A stretch of 41,959 bases of DNA from an uncultured Alphaproteobacteria bacterium (GTDB lineage: Bacteria; Pseudomonadota; Alphaproteobacteria; RF32; CAG-239), in NCBI GenBank assembly GCA_944390895.1, contig CALXRQ010000015.1, positions 1 to 41,959 of the forward strand, in the 5' to 3' direction. The number at the start of each line of letters is the position of its first letter. Within the stretch, counting starts at the first letter, position 1. Positions 32,859 to 40,400 of this stretch are shown here, piece after piece. The notes beneath the pieces were generated by a model. That model saw only the letters and a program-made list of their open reading frames with translations, was not told where the DNA came from and searched no databases. A program made the position numbers and the translations under genes.

Positions 32859-33647
32859 ATGAGATCATTAAATATCGGTGCCACCGGAATGCTTGCCCAG
32901 CAAACCAATGTTGACGTCATTTCCAACAACATCGCCAATATGAACACCACCGCTTACACCAAACGGCGCGCGGAGTTCAACGATTTGATTTATCAGAACA
33001 TCATCCGTCCCGGTGCTACGTCTACGGCTGCCCAGACCATCGTGCCGTCCGGCATTCAGCTCGGCACCGGCGTCCGCACCGCGGCCGTTTACCGCATTAC
33101 CGACGGCGGCGGCGTCAGCAAAACCGACAATCCGCTGGATCTGGCCATTCAGGGGCGCGGCTATTTTCAGATTGAGCTGCCGGAAGGCAAAGGCATCGGC
33201 TATACCCGTGACGGCGCTTTTCAGCGCAACGGCGACGGTGTCATCGTCACTCATGACGGCTATATCGTTCAGCCCGAAATCACCATTCCCGAAGATGCGG
33301 TTGAAGTTTTTGTAAACGCTTCGGGCGAAGTCTGGGTCAAACAGGACGGCGAAACCGACGAAGTAAACGTCGGCCAGCTGGAACTGGCGGCTTTTACCAA
33401 TGAAGCCGGTCTGGAAGCCATCGGCAACAATATGTTCACCGAAACGGAAGCTTCCGGCGCGCCGATTTTGGACAACCCGGACACCGAAGGTTTCGGTTCC
33501 ATTTTGCAGGGCTATCTGACCACGTCCAACGTCAATGCCGTTGCCGAAATTACCGAGCTGGTTTCCGCGCAGAGAGCCTATGAAATGAACTCCAAGATTA
33601 TCCAGACCTCGGATCAGATGCTTAATACGATTACGCAGCTTCGTTAA
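32859..33647 (+). CDS. flgG: Flagellar distal rod protein FlgG
   Basis: A 262-residue protein. The start MRSLNIGATGMLAQQTNVDV and VISNNIANMNTTAYTKRRAEF are the classical FlgG sequence. It continues with DNPLDLAIQGRGYFQIELPEG and IGYTRDGAFQRNGDG, and closes with LTTSNVNAVAEITELVSAQR and AYEMNSKIIQTSDQMLNTI. FlgG forms the distal rod, and its length regulates passage through the peptidoglycan. It follows flgF by 21 bp with a GGGGA ribosome site, and flgA follows by 12 bp. Confidence 0.97.
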   Translation: MRSLNIGATGMLAQQTNVDVISNNIANMNTTAYTKRRAEFNDLIYQNIIRPGATSTAAQTIVPSGIQLGTGVRTAAVYRITDGGGVSKTDNPLDLAIQGRGYFQIELPEGKGIGYTRDGAFQRNGDGVIVTHDGYIVQPEITIPEDAVEVFVNASGEVWVKQDGETDEVNVGQLELAAFTNEAGLEAIGNNMFTETEASGAPILDNPDTEGFGSILQGYLTTSNVNAVAEITELVSAQRAYEMNSKIIQTSDQMLNTITQLR

Positions 33648-33659
33648 GGATGTAAGTTG

Positions 33660-34367
33660 ATGTTGAAGTTTGTCACCCGGGTTTTGTTCGTTTTGTTTTT
33701 AGCCTCGGCCGCAAAAGCGGAAGAAGCGCCGCTTTATGTCGGCGAAGAAGAGGTCATGTCTGCGGTGCGCAAAGAGTTTGCGGAGCAGGGCGCGGACAGC
33801 GAGTTTGAAATAGAAGCTTTCGGCGGGCAGACTTCTTTCAGCCTTCCCGGCGCCAAAAAGGCCAAGCTTTTGGTTTCAAAGCTCAAATATGACGAAACGC
33901 AGAACAAGTTCAGCTGTGCACTGGAAGTTTTTGCCGATGGCAAAGCGGCAGCCAAAACACAGATTCAGGGACGTTACTTTCCGCTGAAAGAAGTTTATGT
34001 TCCGGCGCGGGTGATAGGCAAAGGCGAAATTATCGGGACAGAAGACCTGAAAGTCATAAAAGTCCGTTCCGGCCGGGTCAAGCCCAATATGGTTACCGAG
34101 GCTGAAAAACTGGCGGGAATGGAAGCCAAACGTTCTCTGAAAGAAGGAAAGTTAATCAGCGAACGGGAAATCGGAGAGGTGGTTTTGATAAAGAGGGGAA
34201 ATGTCATTACCGCCGTGTATAAAACCGGTCAGATGACCATTACGGCTCAGGCCGTGGCATTGGAAGACGGTGCCCGCGGTCAGAAGATTGAGGCGGAAAA
34301 TTCCAAGAGCCGCAAAAAAGTGTACGGCGTGGTCATTGATGCCGATACCATTGAAATTAGTCAATAG
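33660..34367 (+). CDS. flgA: Flagellar basal-body P-ring assembly chaperone FlgA
   Basis: A 235-residue protein starting at ATG 33660; a TTG one codon upstream is also possible. A signal peptide (about 1-21, ending SAAKAEE) directs it to the periplasm. The C-terminal half carries the SAF-type domain: YVPARVIGKGEIIGTEDLKV, RSGRVKPNMVTEAEKLAGME, KRSLKEGKLISEREI and GQMTITAQAVALEDGARGQ, typical of FlgA, which assists P-ring assembly. It sits between flgG and flgH, the usual alphaproteobacterial order. Confidence 0.92.
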   Translation: MLKFVTRVLFVLFLASAAKAEEAPLYVGEEEVMSAVRKEFAEQGADSEFEIEAFGGQTSFSLPGAKKAKLLVSKLKYDETQNKFSCALEVFADGKAAAKTQIQGRYFPLKEVYVPARVIGKGEIIGTEDLKVIKVRSGRVKPNMVTEAEKLAGMEAKRSLKEGKLISEREIGEVVLIKRGNVITAVYKTGQMTITAQAVALEDGARGQKIEAENSKSRKKVYGVVIDADTIEISQ

Positions 34368-34384
34368 AAGGGGGAACTGTTGAA

Positions 34385-35152
34385 ATGAAAAGCTTAAACC
34401 AAAACCGATACGGGCGCTGTGCCATGGCGTTGCTGATGGCAACCTCGCTGTCGGGCTGCGTCGGAATGTGGGATCGGCTGACCCATGTCGGCGCCGAACC
34501 GGCTCTGGCCAAAATCGAAAATCCGACCGAAGTGCCCGGATATCAGCCGGTGTCAATGCCGATGCCGGAGACCAACACGGCGGAATCGAGCCCCAATTCT
34601 TTGTGGCGCAAGGGTTCCAGCGGTTTCTTTAAAGACCAGCGCGCCGCCAAAGTCGGAGACATCATCACCGTTAACGTTTCGGCCAAAGATACGGCGCTGA
34701 TGGAGAACGAAACCGAGCAAAACCGCGACAACAACAAAGACTCCATGGGCATTAACGCCATGGCCGGCTTTGAAAACAAGGTCAGCGACTATCTGCCGAG
34801 CGGCAATAATATGAGCTCGTTGATAGACATTACCTCCAACCGCGAGATTTCCGGCGACGGCAAAATTGACCGCAAGGAAAAAATAGAGATGACCATGGCC
34901 GCGGTTGTGACGCAGGTTCTGCCCAACGGCAATCTGGTGATAGAGGGCACGCAGGAAATCCGCGTCAACTATGAACTGCGTCAACTGACGGTCAAAGGCA
35001 TTATCCGCCGAGCCGACATCAGTTCCAACAACACGATTGAATCGAGCAAAATTGCCGAACTCAGAGTTTCTTACGGCGGCAAAGGCGTCATCTCGGATGT
35101 CCAGCAGCCGCGCTACGGACGGCAGTTCTTAGACATATTGTCGCCGTTCTGA
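34385..35152 (+). CDS. flgH: Flagellar L-ring lipoprotein FlgH
   Basis: A 255-residue outer-membrane lipoprotein. The signal peptide ends at lipobox LSGC (Cys25). The L-ring signature is clear: SLWRKGSSGFFKDQRAAKVG, DIITVNVSAKDTALMEN, then GDGKIDRKEKIEMTMAAVVT, VLPNGNLVIEGTQEIRVNYE, LRQLTVKGIIRRADISSNNT and the C-terminal YGRQFLDILSPF. It forms the ring around the rod in the outer membrane. Last gene of the operon before two hairpins at 35186 and 35254. Confidence 0.97.
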   Translation: MKSLNQNRYGRCAMALLMATSLSGCVGMWDRLTHVGAEPALAKIENPTEVPGYQPVSMPMPETNTAESSPNSLWRKGSSGFFKDQRAAKVGDIITVNVSAKDTALMENETEQNRDNNKDSMGINAMAGFENKVSDYLPSGNNMSSLIDITSNREISGDGKIDRKEKIEMTMAAVVTQVLPNGNLVIEGTQEIRVNYELRQLTVKGIIRRADISSNNTIESSKIAELRVSYGGKGVISDVQQPRYGRQFLDILSPF

Positions 35153-35185
35153 TCCATTTCCCTAAATTATTATGTTCTCAAAAAG

Positions 35186-35215
35186 TTGAGAAAAAATCTC
35201 CCCATTTTTTCTCAA
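35186..35215 (+). terminator. AT-rich hairpin after flgH
   Basis: A perfect 12-bp inverted repeat, TTGAGAAAAAAT with ATTTTTTCTCAA, and a CTCCCC loop. It may protect or end the flagellar mRNA. It lacks a long T-run after the stem, so the following hairpin at 35254 is the better terminator. Confidence 0.5.
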
Positions 35216-35253
35216 AACCAAAGAGCAGCAAATGCTCTGTATTCTCCCTAAAG

Positions 35254-35292
35254 AAGCCTGCTTTCGGCAGAAGCCGCAGGCAGGCTTTTTTT
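35254..35292 (+). terminator. Intrinsic terminator of the flagellar operon
   Basis: AAGCCTG (35254-35260) pairs with CAGGCTT (35281-35287), enclosing an inner CGGC-AGAA-GCCG hairpin, and is followed by a T-run. It separates flgH from the FlaF-like gene, so the latter needs its own promoter, perhaps in the AT-rich 35300-35390. No sigma-54 match was found there. Confidence 0.8.
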
Positions 35293-35399
35293 AGAGAAAG
35301 TTGTGGATAGCAGCCGCTGCCGTATTTAAAAAAATAATGCAGCGATTATATATGAAATCAGAAGTGTGAATTTAAAATTTTAGAATCAAGGAAGCTGAA

Positions 35400-36077
35400 A
35401 TGAACGAACAGATAAACCCAATCTCTGCTGCAGAGCGTGAGGCAAAGATATTTATGGACTTTGCTCTGGAACTTTCCAAAGCCTCGTCTGGCGATGATGC
35501 TCACGAAAAACTCGTTGCTCTGGAGCATAACCTGAAACTTTGGGTAGAGATAGAAACATCGCTCAAAAGCGCAAAGAATTTGCTTCCCGACGGTATTAAA
35601 GAAAATCTTTATAAACTTTCAAAATATGTTGAACGCCTGATCTTGTCCAAAGGCGTTAACAATATGACCAAATCGGACTATGACACTATGATTAATATCA
35701 ATATGCAGATTTCGGAAGGCCTGCTTGAAGCCATAAAAAATTCTCTGGCTCAGGAAGAGGCGTTTTCTCTGCTGCGTTGTGCCATAGACTTGTCTTCCGC
35801 TCGCGAAAAGTCAGATACCAGAGACCTGGTTGAGGCGCTGGACAACAATATGAAACTGTGGGTCTATATCAAGACGCTGGCTTCTTCCAAAGACAGCAAG
35901 TTGCCCAAAGAAACCAAAAGCAATCTGATTAAGCTTGCGGACTATGTTTCGCAGAAAACGCTTGAGGTCGGCCAGAATATCGATTCCATCAATGCCAAAA
36001 CGCTGGATTCGATGATTATGACCAACTTGCAGATTTCCGAAGGGCTGATGAGCTCCCAAATGCAAAGAGCCTGTTGA
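35400..36077 (+). CDS. Tandem FlaF-like protein (two FlaF repeats)
   Basis: A 225-residue, mostly helical protein made of two homologous halves. Half 1 (about 15-110) has LEHNLKLWVEIETSL, LPDGIKENLYKLSKYVERLI and MININMQISEGLLEAI. Half 2 (about 118-218) has LDNNMKLWVYIKTLA, LPKETKSNLIKLADYVSQKT and MIMTNLQISEGL. The pattern N-x-x-LW ... LP-x-x-x-K-x-x-L-x-x-L-x-x-[YF]-V ... IN-x-x-I-x-x-GL is that of FlaF, the alphaproteobacterial regulator of flagellin synthesis, normally about 115 residues. The family call is from motifs by eye. It follows flgH by 247 bp and may regulate flagellin levels, but a second function is possible. Confidence 0.75.
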   Translation: MNEQINPISAAEREAKIFMDFALELSKASSGDDAHEKLVALEHNLKLWVEIETSLKSAKNLLPDGIKENLYKLSKYVERLILSKGVNNMTKSDYDTMININMQISEGLLEAIKNSLAQEEAFSLLRCAIDLSSAREKSDTRDLVEALDNNMKLWVYIKTLASSKDSKLPKETKSNLIKLADYVSQKTLEVGQNIDSINAKTLDSMIMTNLQISEGLMSSQMQRAC

Positions 36078-36089
36078 TTTATTAAAAGA

Positions 36090-36121
36090 AAAAAAGCCTT
36101 ATTTTTTAATAAGGCTTTTTT
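36090..36121. terminator. Intrinsic terminator after the FlaF-like gene
   Basis: AAAAAGCCTTATT with AATAAGGCTTTTT around a TTTT loop, followed by T residues. The symmetry and A-rich upstream arm would also stop transcripts from argS on the minus strand. Confidence 0.85.
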
Positions 36122-36144
36122 TGTATGCCCTTTACCTCAAAAAC

Positions 36145-36294
36145 TGTCATCCTGAGCCTGTCGAAGCATCTCAGCCTTACCACAATTGTCATCCTGAACA
36201 AAGTGAAGCAACGAAGTGAGTGAGCAACATCGATGTCGAACTCCATCCCAGCCTTATAATATTGCTGAGACCCTTCGACAAGCACAGGGTGACA
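36145..36294. repeat. MITE-like palindromic element
   Basis: A 31-bp left terminus (36145-36175) beginning TGTCATCCTGAGCCTGTCGA and ending ATCTCAGC matches in inverted orientation a 31-bp right terminus (36264-36294), with five differences in 31. The inside (88 bp) holds another copy of the TGTCATCCTGA half motif (36187-36197). The termini match the inverted repeats that frame the GIY-YIG gene at 39369-39759. No coding frame, and no obvious target duplication. Confidence 0.8.
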
Positions 36295-36348
36295 TTTTGT
36301 TGTGCCGACAACGGAGGCGGTGAGGCAGTTGACTGTTGACTCCGAGTG

Positions 36349-38094
36349 CTACTCGGCCTCGCGTTTGAGCATAACTTCGGGCGCTTCGATACCGAGGAGT
36401 TCCAACAGCTTTTTCAGAATATCGCGAACCAGCGTTGCCAGCTTCAGGCGCGAAGCCGCGGCTGAAGCAGATTCGGCGTTCATAATTGAAGAGGTGCTGT
36501 AGAAAGAACTGAAAGCCTGCGCCAGCGTATAAACATAGTCGGAAATAATGCTTGGTTCATATTCGTTGTAGGCGCGCATGACCGTATTGCCGAACTGGGC
36601 CAGTTTGAGCGCCAAATCACGTTCTTCCTTGTTGGTGATGACAATTTCCCCGGGAACGATGCCGGCGGCCGCCGCCTTGCGAATGATGGAATTAATGCGC
36701 GCAATGGCATATTGAATATAAGGGCCGGTCTTGCCTTCAAATTTTGCAAAATCGTCGAGTTCAAAGACATAACCGGACGCAATGTTGTTTTTCAAATCCT
36801 GAAACTTGATGGCGCCGATGGCAATCTGCGTTACCAGCTTTTCGATTTCGGCTTCGCCGTATCCTTCGACTTCGCCGGGCTTGGGCATGGATTCGCGAAC
36901 TTTGTCTTTGGACAGCTTAATCAGGTCTTCCAGATTCATAACGCCGCCGTCACGGGTTTTGAAAGGTTTGCCGTCGGCGCCGTTGACGGTGCCGAAACCG
37001 ATGTGTTTCAGAGTTACGCCGGGTGCGATTCCGAGTTTTCCCGCCACCTCAAAAACCTGCTCAAAATGCAGGGACTGGCGCTTGTCGACCACATAGATGA
37101 TTTCGTCGGCCTTGAGGTCGTCATAGCGCATTTTGATGGTGGCAATATCGGTAATCTGATAGCCGAAACCGCCGTCGCTTTTAATCAGGATAACCGGCGG
37201 CATAGGTTTTTTGTCTTCTTCCAGCCGGATGATGGTCGCGCCGTCGTCCACTTCGGACAGTCCCTTGGCCTTGGCAATGTCTGTAATCTCAAAGCTGGCC
37301 TGATGTGCATCGCTTTCTCCGAGCCACAGGTCAAAATGCGCGCCGAGTTCGCTGTAGTTTTGCTTGACCGCCTCAATCGAAACCCTGCGCAGGTGCTGCC
37401 AGGCTTTGTAATATTCGGGAACTTTGTCCTGGATTTTGGTGGTAATCAGGCGTGCGTTTTCTTTGGCGCTTTCGTCTTCCTTGCAGCGAATGTTGGCCTG
37501 TTTGTAAAAAGCCGAAATCCGGTTGATATCATAAGATTCGGTTTTGCTCAAATCTCCGTCCTGACGGATGATTTCCGACAAAATCATTCCCATCGGGGTG
37601 CCCCAGTCGCCGAAGTGAACGTCGGAAACCACCTCGTTGCCGGCAAACTTTTCAATGCGGCGGATGGCCTCGCCGATAACGGCCGAGCGCAGGTGACCGA
37701 CGTGCAGGGCTTTGGCCACGTTCGGCCCGCCGAAGTCCATAACCACTTTTTTGGGCGCGGCGGTCTTGCCGCAGCCGAAGCGATCGTCTGCGGACATCTT
37801 GTCCATCAGGCGTCCCAGAAACGCGTCATTGAGGGTGATGTTGATAAAACCCGGGCCGTCAATTGATATCTTGGCAAAGTCGGCGTCTTTTTCCAGTTCC
37901 GCGCCGATGAGCGAGGCAATTTCACGCGGATTTCTGCGGGTGGATTTGGCCAGAGCCAGAGCGCCGTTACACTGAAAGTCGCTCAAATCCGGGCGGTCTG
38001 ACGGCTTAACCAAGGCAAACTTCTCGTCCAGGCCGAGCTTTTGAAAAATTGCGCCGAGTTTTTGATTGATGACGTTTTCGATTGACAAGTCCAT
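36349..38094 (-). CDS. argS: Arginyl-tRNA synthetase
   Basis: A 581-residue class I aminoacyl-tRNA synthetase of normal length. The N-terminal tRNA-recognition domain (about 1-110) is followed by the ATP site GGPNVAKALHVGHLRSAVIG, with H-V-G-H as the HIGH motif, then VHFGDWGTPMGMILSEI, DKRQSLHFEQVFEVAGKLG and FGTVNGADGKPFKTRDGG. The DALR anticodon-binding region is at the C-terminus (about 455-581). As in many ArgRS a canonical KMSKS is not evident. It is divergent from the HAD hydrolase gene, with an 89-bp promoter region between. Confidence 0.97.
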   Translation of the reverse strand: MDLSIENVINQKLGAIFQKLGLDEKFALVKPSDRPDLSDFQCNGALALAKSTRRNPREIASLIGAELEKDADFAKISIDGPGFINITLNDAFLGRLMDKMSADDRFGCGKTAAPKKVVMDFGGPNVAKALHVGHLRSAVIGEAIRRIEKFAGNEVVSDVHFGDWGTPMGMILSEIIRQDGDLSKTESYDINRISAFYKQANIRCKEDESAKENARLITTKIQDKVPEYYKAWQHLRRVSIEAVKQNYSELGAHFDLWLGESDAHQASFEITDIAKAKGLSEVDDGATIIRLEEDKKPMPPVILIKSDGGFGYQITDIATIKMRYDDLKADEIIYVVDKRQSLHFEQVFEVAGKLGIAPGVTLKHIGFGTVNGADGKPFKTRDGGVMNLEDLIKLSKDKVRESMPKPGEVEGYGEAEIEKLVTQIAIGAIKFQDLKNNIASGYVFELDDFAKFEGKTGPYIQYAIARINSIIRKAAAAGIVPGEIVITNKEERDLALKLAQFGNTVMRAYNEYEPSIISDYVYTLAQAFSSFYSTSSIMNAESASAAASRLKLATLVRDILKKLLELLGIEAPEVMLKREAE

Positions 38095-38183
38095 TTTTGA
38101 TATTCCCGATTTTAGTTCCCTTAAGAGTAAATTTACTCTATAATGATATTATTAAAACATTGAACACACTTTATAAAAGAATT

Positions 38184-38903
38184 ATGAAAAACACAATAGC
38201 AAAAACTCAGAGCTTTTCAATAATTTCAGCCCCGAACATTAAGGATTTGGCTGAAGTTAAATATTGGATTTTTGATATTGACGACACCTTGTATCCCAAA
38301 TCGAGCGGACTGGATAAAATCATTCAGGATTCGATAACCGCGCACATCTGCAAATATCTTGGCGTGGATGAAGAAAAAGCCCGCGAACTCTGCGTGGAAT
38401 ATTATCATCAATACGGTTCTACCATCTGCGGGCTGATGCAGACCACCGACATCAAACCCCGCAAGTTTGTCCGCGAGGTACACCAGAACCTTGATTTAAG
38501 CTGTATCCGTCCCAACCCGCGCATGAACGCGGCCATAGCCAAAATTCCCGGGCGCAAATATGTGTTTACCAATGGCAGTTATTGCCATGGTTTAAGAATT
38601 TGCAAAAAACTGGGTATTGAAAAGAACATCGACGGTTTTTTCGGAGCGCAGAGCACCAATTTCATTCCCAAGCCAGATCCCCGGGCGTTTAAGGAGTTTT
38701 TCGAGCGTTACCGGATTGACCCGGAAGCGGCTATCTTTTTTGACGACAGTTTCCGCAATCTGGAAAGCATTCACAAAATGGGAACCAAAACCGTTTGGGT
38801 TGCCGAGTCAGAACAGGAACTGGACAACTATAAGATTCTGCCGGCTTATGTAGATTATGCTACCGCCGACATCACTTCCTGGCTGGAAGATTTAATCAGT
38901 TAG
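38184..38903 (+). CDS. HAD hydrolase, pyrimidine 5'-nucleotidase-like
   Basis: A 239-residue protein from ATG 38184; the open frame extends upstream to 38082 but would overlap argS and lacks a ribosome site. Motifs of the HAD family: WIFDIDDTLYPKSSGL (D-x-D nucleophile and acid) at about 28-43, FTNGSYCHGLRICKKLG (motif II, T/N) at about 131-147, and FFDDSFRNLESIHKMG (motif IV) at about 190-205. The family (YjjG-like, SDT1-like) dephosphorylates UMP, CMP or related nucleotides. The 3' end overlaps the convergent gene at 38896 by 8 bp. Confidence 0.85.
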   Translation: MKNTIAKTQSFSIISAPNIKDLAEVKYWIFDIDDTLYPKSSGLDKIIQDSITAHICKYLGVDEEKARELCVEYYHQYGSTICGLMQTTDIKPRKFVREVHQNLDLSCIRPNPRMNAAIAKIPGRKYVFTNGSYCHGLRICKKLGIEKNIDGFFGAQSTNFIPKPDPRAFKEFFERYRIDPEAAIFFDDSFRNLESIHKMGTKTVWVAESEQELDNYKILPAYVDYATADITSWLEDLIS

Positions 38904-39249
38904 CTTTTTCGGGTATCGGTCCGGCACATTTGAAGTAAAAATGGTTGGGAATGAGCAGTCGGCAGGTGAAAACCGTTTGCTTTTCCGCCACGGCATAGCT
39001 GCCGGTCCGCTGTTTGCGGCATTCTTCGTCGGCAAGCTTTTTGACCTCGGCGTAAGGAGTTGTCAGGGCATTGTAGCATACGGCGGGAGCATCGGGTTGG
39101 GACGCGCCGACGTATAATGTCTGCGGTGTGGCGGCACCGGCCTCGCGGCGGCGGTCAATAAACGGCGCCGTGACCGAACAGGCTTCGGTCAGCATTGCGG
39201 CGGCTAAAATAAAACCTAATTTTTCCCTAGACAAATCTGAAAACTCCAT
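38896..39249 (-). CDS. Small exported or lipoprotein-like protein, unknown
   Basis: A 117-residue protein. The N-terminus has a hydrophobic stretch (LGFILAAAMLTEACSVTAPF, about 11-30) that could be a signal peptide with a weak lipobox (LTEAC). The rest is charged, with four Cys (after the possible lipid Cys), and the end (YFKCAGPIPEKAN) is polar. No family was recognised. It is convergent with the HAD hydrolase gene, and its start is divergent from the region of the mobile element. Confidence 0.5.
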   Translation of the reverse strand: MEFSDLSREKLGFILAAAMLTEACSVTAPFIDRRREAGAATPQTLYVGASQPDAPAVCYNALTTPYAEVKKLADEECRKQRTGSYAVAEKQTVFTCRLLIPNHFYFKCAGPIPEKAN

Positions 39250-39282
39250 TAAATTGAACTTAACGATAATATGTATAGACGA

Positions 39283-39308
39283 AGAAGAACAAAATGAAAA
39301 GCGAAAAT
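39283..39308 (+). repeat. 26-bp direct repeat, left copy (target-site duplication)
   Basis: Identical to 39775-39800 over 26 bases. It contains the ribosome site and first five codons (MKSEN) of the gene at 39786. Here the codons run on into the inserted sequence and stop at TAA 39339-39341 after 15 residues (MKSENCWVEVFPFVI). Confidence 0.92.
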
Positions 39309-39774
39309 TGCTGGGTTGAGGTTTTTCCTTTTGTTATATAATCCTGAGCAAAGCGAAGGATACGTGATTGTCATGTTGAGCGTAGCGAAACATCTCAGCA
39401 AATTATATTACTAAGAGAAAAATGAAAGATTACTATGTATACATAATGACCAACAAGATATGCTACGTACTTTATATCGGTGTGACCGGTAATTTGGTCA
39501 GAAGGGTTTATGAACACAAAAATAAATTGATAGAAGGTTTTACTAAGAAATACAGTATTAATAAATTAGTTTATTTTGAAACAACTGAAAATATCAAAGA
39601 TGCCATTCGGCGAGAAAAGCAATTGAAGGGATGGCGCCGGGATAGAAAAAATAACTTGATAGAACAAAAAAATCCTTTATGGAAGGATTTGTATGAGGAT
39701 ATAATCGGCTGAGATTCTTCCTCAAGCAAAAAGAGACTTTTTGCTTGGTCAGAATGACAGCAGCAGTAAAGCAG
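39309..39774 (+). mobile_element. GIY-YIG nuclease element with inverted repeats and 26-bp target duplication
   Basis: The insert is 466 bp between two 26-bp direct repeats. From left to right it has a degenerate half motif (39341-39361, ATCCTGAGCAAAGCGAAGGA), an inverted repeat at 39369-39399 beginning TGTCATGTTGAG and ending ATCTCAGC, the GIY-YIG gene (39422-39712), and the opposite inverted repeat at 39708-39759. The right repeat carries an extra perfect hairpin, CAAGCAAAAAG-AGA-CTTTTTGCTTG. The nuclease stop codon lies inside the right repeat. The termini match those of the MITE-like element at 36145-36294. The structure is seen directly; that it moves, and that the nuclease drives the movement, is inference. 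Confidence 0.75.
39422..39712 (+). CDS. GIY-YIG endonuclease of a palindromic mobile element
   Basis: A 96-residue protein of the small single-domain GIY-YIG family (COG2827-like). The sequence begins DYYVYIMTNKICYVLYIGVT, giving the GIY (VYI) and YIG motifs. GNLVRRVYEHK carries the conserved Arg and His, KLVYFETTEN the usual acidic strand, and RREKQLKGWRRDRKNNLIE the characteristic C-terminal region of the family. The gene starts 22 bases after the left inverted repeat, and its stop (TGA 39710-39712) lies in the right repeat, so the coding frame is shaped by the element. It is AT-rich compared with flanking genes. It could nick or cleave DNA during transposition; this role is proposed, not known. 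Confidence 0.85.
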   Translation: MKDYYVYIMTNKICYVLYIGVTGNLVRRVYEHKNKLIEGFTKKYSINKLVYFETTENIKDAIRREKQLKGWRRDRKNNLIEQKNPLWKDLYEDIIG

Positions 39775-39800
39775 AGAAGAACAAAATGAAAAGCGAAAAT
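39775..39800 (+). repeat. 26-bp direct repeat, right copy (target-site duplication)
   Basis: Exact copy of 39283-39308. This copy provides the ribosome site and start codon of the downstream gene. Confidence 0.92.
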
Positions 39801-40382
39801 AAATACATTGGTGATGAAACCTTCGGGAAAATGCTTGAACATTATAAATGCCCGACCCCTTTGGACATTGTCCGCCTGCGTTTTGCGGGAGCGGTTTGCA
39901 GTCCCAATCTGGAGCTGCGCCCCTCGGACGTCATTTCGTCTTTTTGGCCGCAGGGACAGGCGCCCCGGCTTGAAACCAAAGACGAGGCCGATTTGTTTTT
40001 CAAGTTTTTCATGGGGTTGTGGGATGAGGTTTTTGAAAACGTCAAACTCAACCGTATTCGTTTGCCCAAGCAGAACCCTGCCGATTTGAAATTTTGGTGC
40101 GAAGCGCGCTTTAACGAGATAGAATGGGGCTATGTCGAAGGTTTCTGGGGCGGAAAGCAGGATTTGAAGATTCCGGCCTATCTGGCGGAAATGATTGATT
40201 CTTTGAGCGATCTGGCCGGCGTTTACAGGAGTCTGGAGAAAAAACTTGACAATTCCGAAAATTCGGATGAAATAATTCAAACTCTTGAACATACCGACAA
40301 AATGGTTGAAAAATCAATGGCTTTCATTATTGAAAATTCGGTATTGCCGCGGATAGAAAGCCTGACGAGAGTTGTGCATTAA
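39786..40382 (+). CDS. Hypothetical protein interrupted upstream by a mobile element
   Basis: A 198-residue protein from ATG 39786 (MKSENKYIGDETFGKMLEHY), chosen because an identical ribosome site and start survive in the upstream repeat. An in-frame TTG at 39741 lies in the mobile element. It is mostly helical and polar, with a W-rich middle (WGYVEGFWGGKQD) and a helical C-terminus (LEHTDKMVEKSMAFIIEN). It has no signal peptide or membrane helix and no family was recognised. The insertion separates it by about 490 bp from its presumed original promoter near 39250-39282, so its expression may have changed. Confidence 0.7.
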   Translation: MKSENKYIGDETFGKMLEHYKCPTPLDIVRLRFAGAVCSPNLELRPSDVISSFWPQGQAPRLETKDEADLFFKFFMGLWDEVFENVKLNRIRLPKQNPADLKFWCEARFNEIEWGYVEGFWGGKQDLKIPAYLAEMIDSLSDLAGVYRSLEKKLDNSENSDEIIQTLEHTDKMVEKSMAFIIENSVLPRIESLTRVVH

Positions 40383-40400
40383 ACAAGCAGGAGAACCCAA

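Noticed and set aside
36145-36294. CRISPR-like spacing of the repeated TGTCATCCTGA motifs
   Set aside because: There are only a few imperfect copies in alternating orientation and no regular spacer; they fit palindromic element ends better.
36712-37866. Long open frame (384 codons) opposite argS
   Set aside because: It is antisense to a clearly conserved argS, and its composition mirrors GC-rich third positions of that gene.
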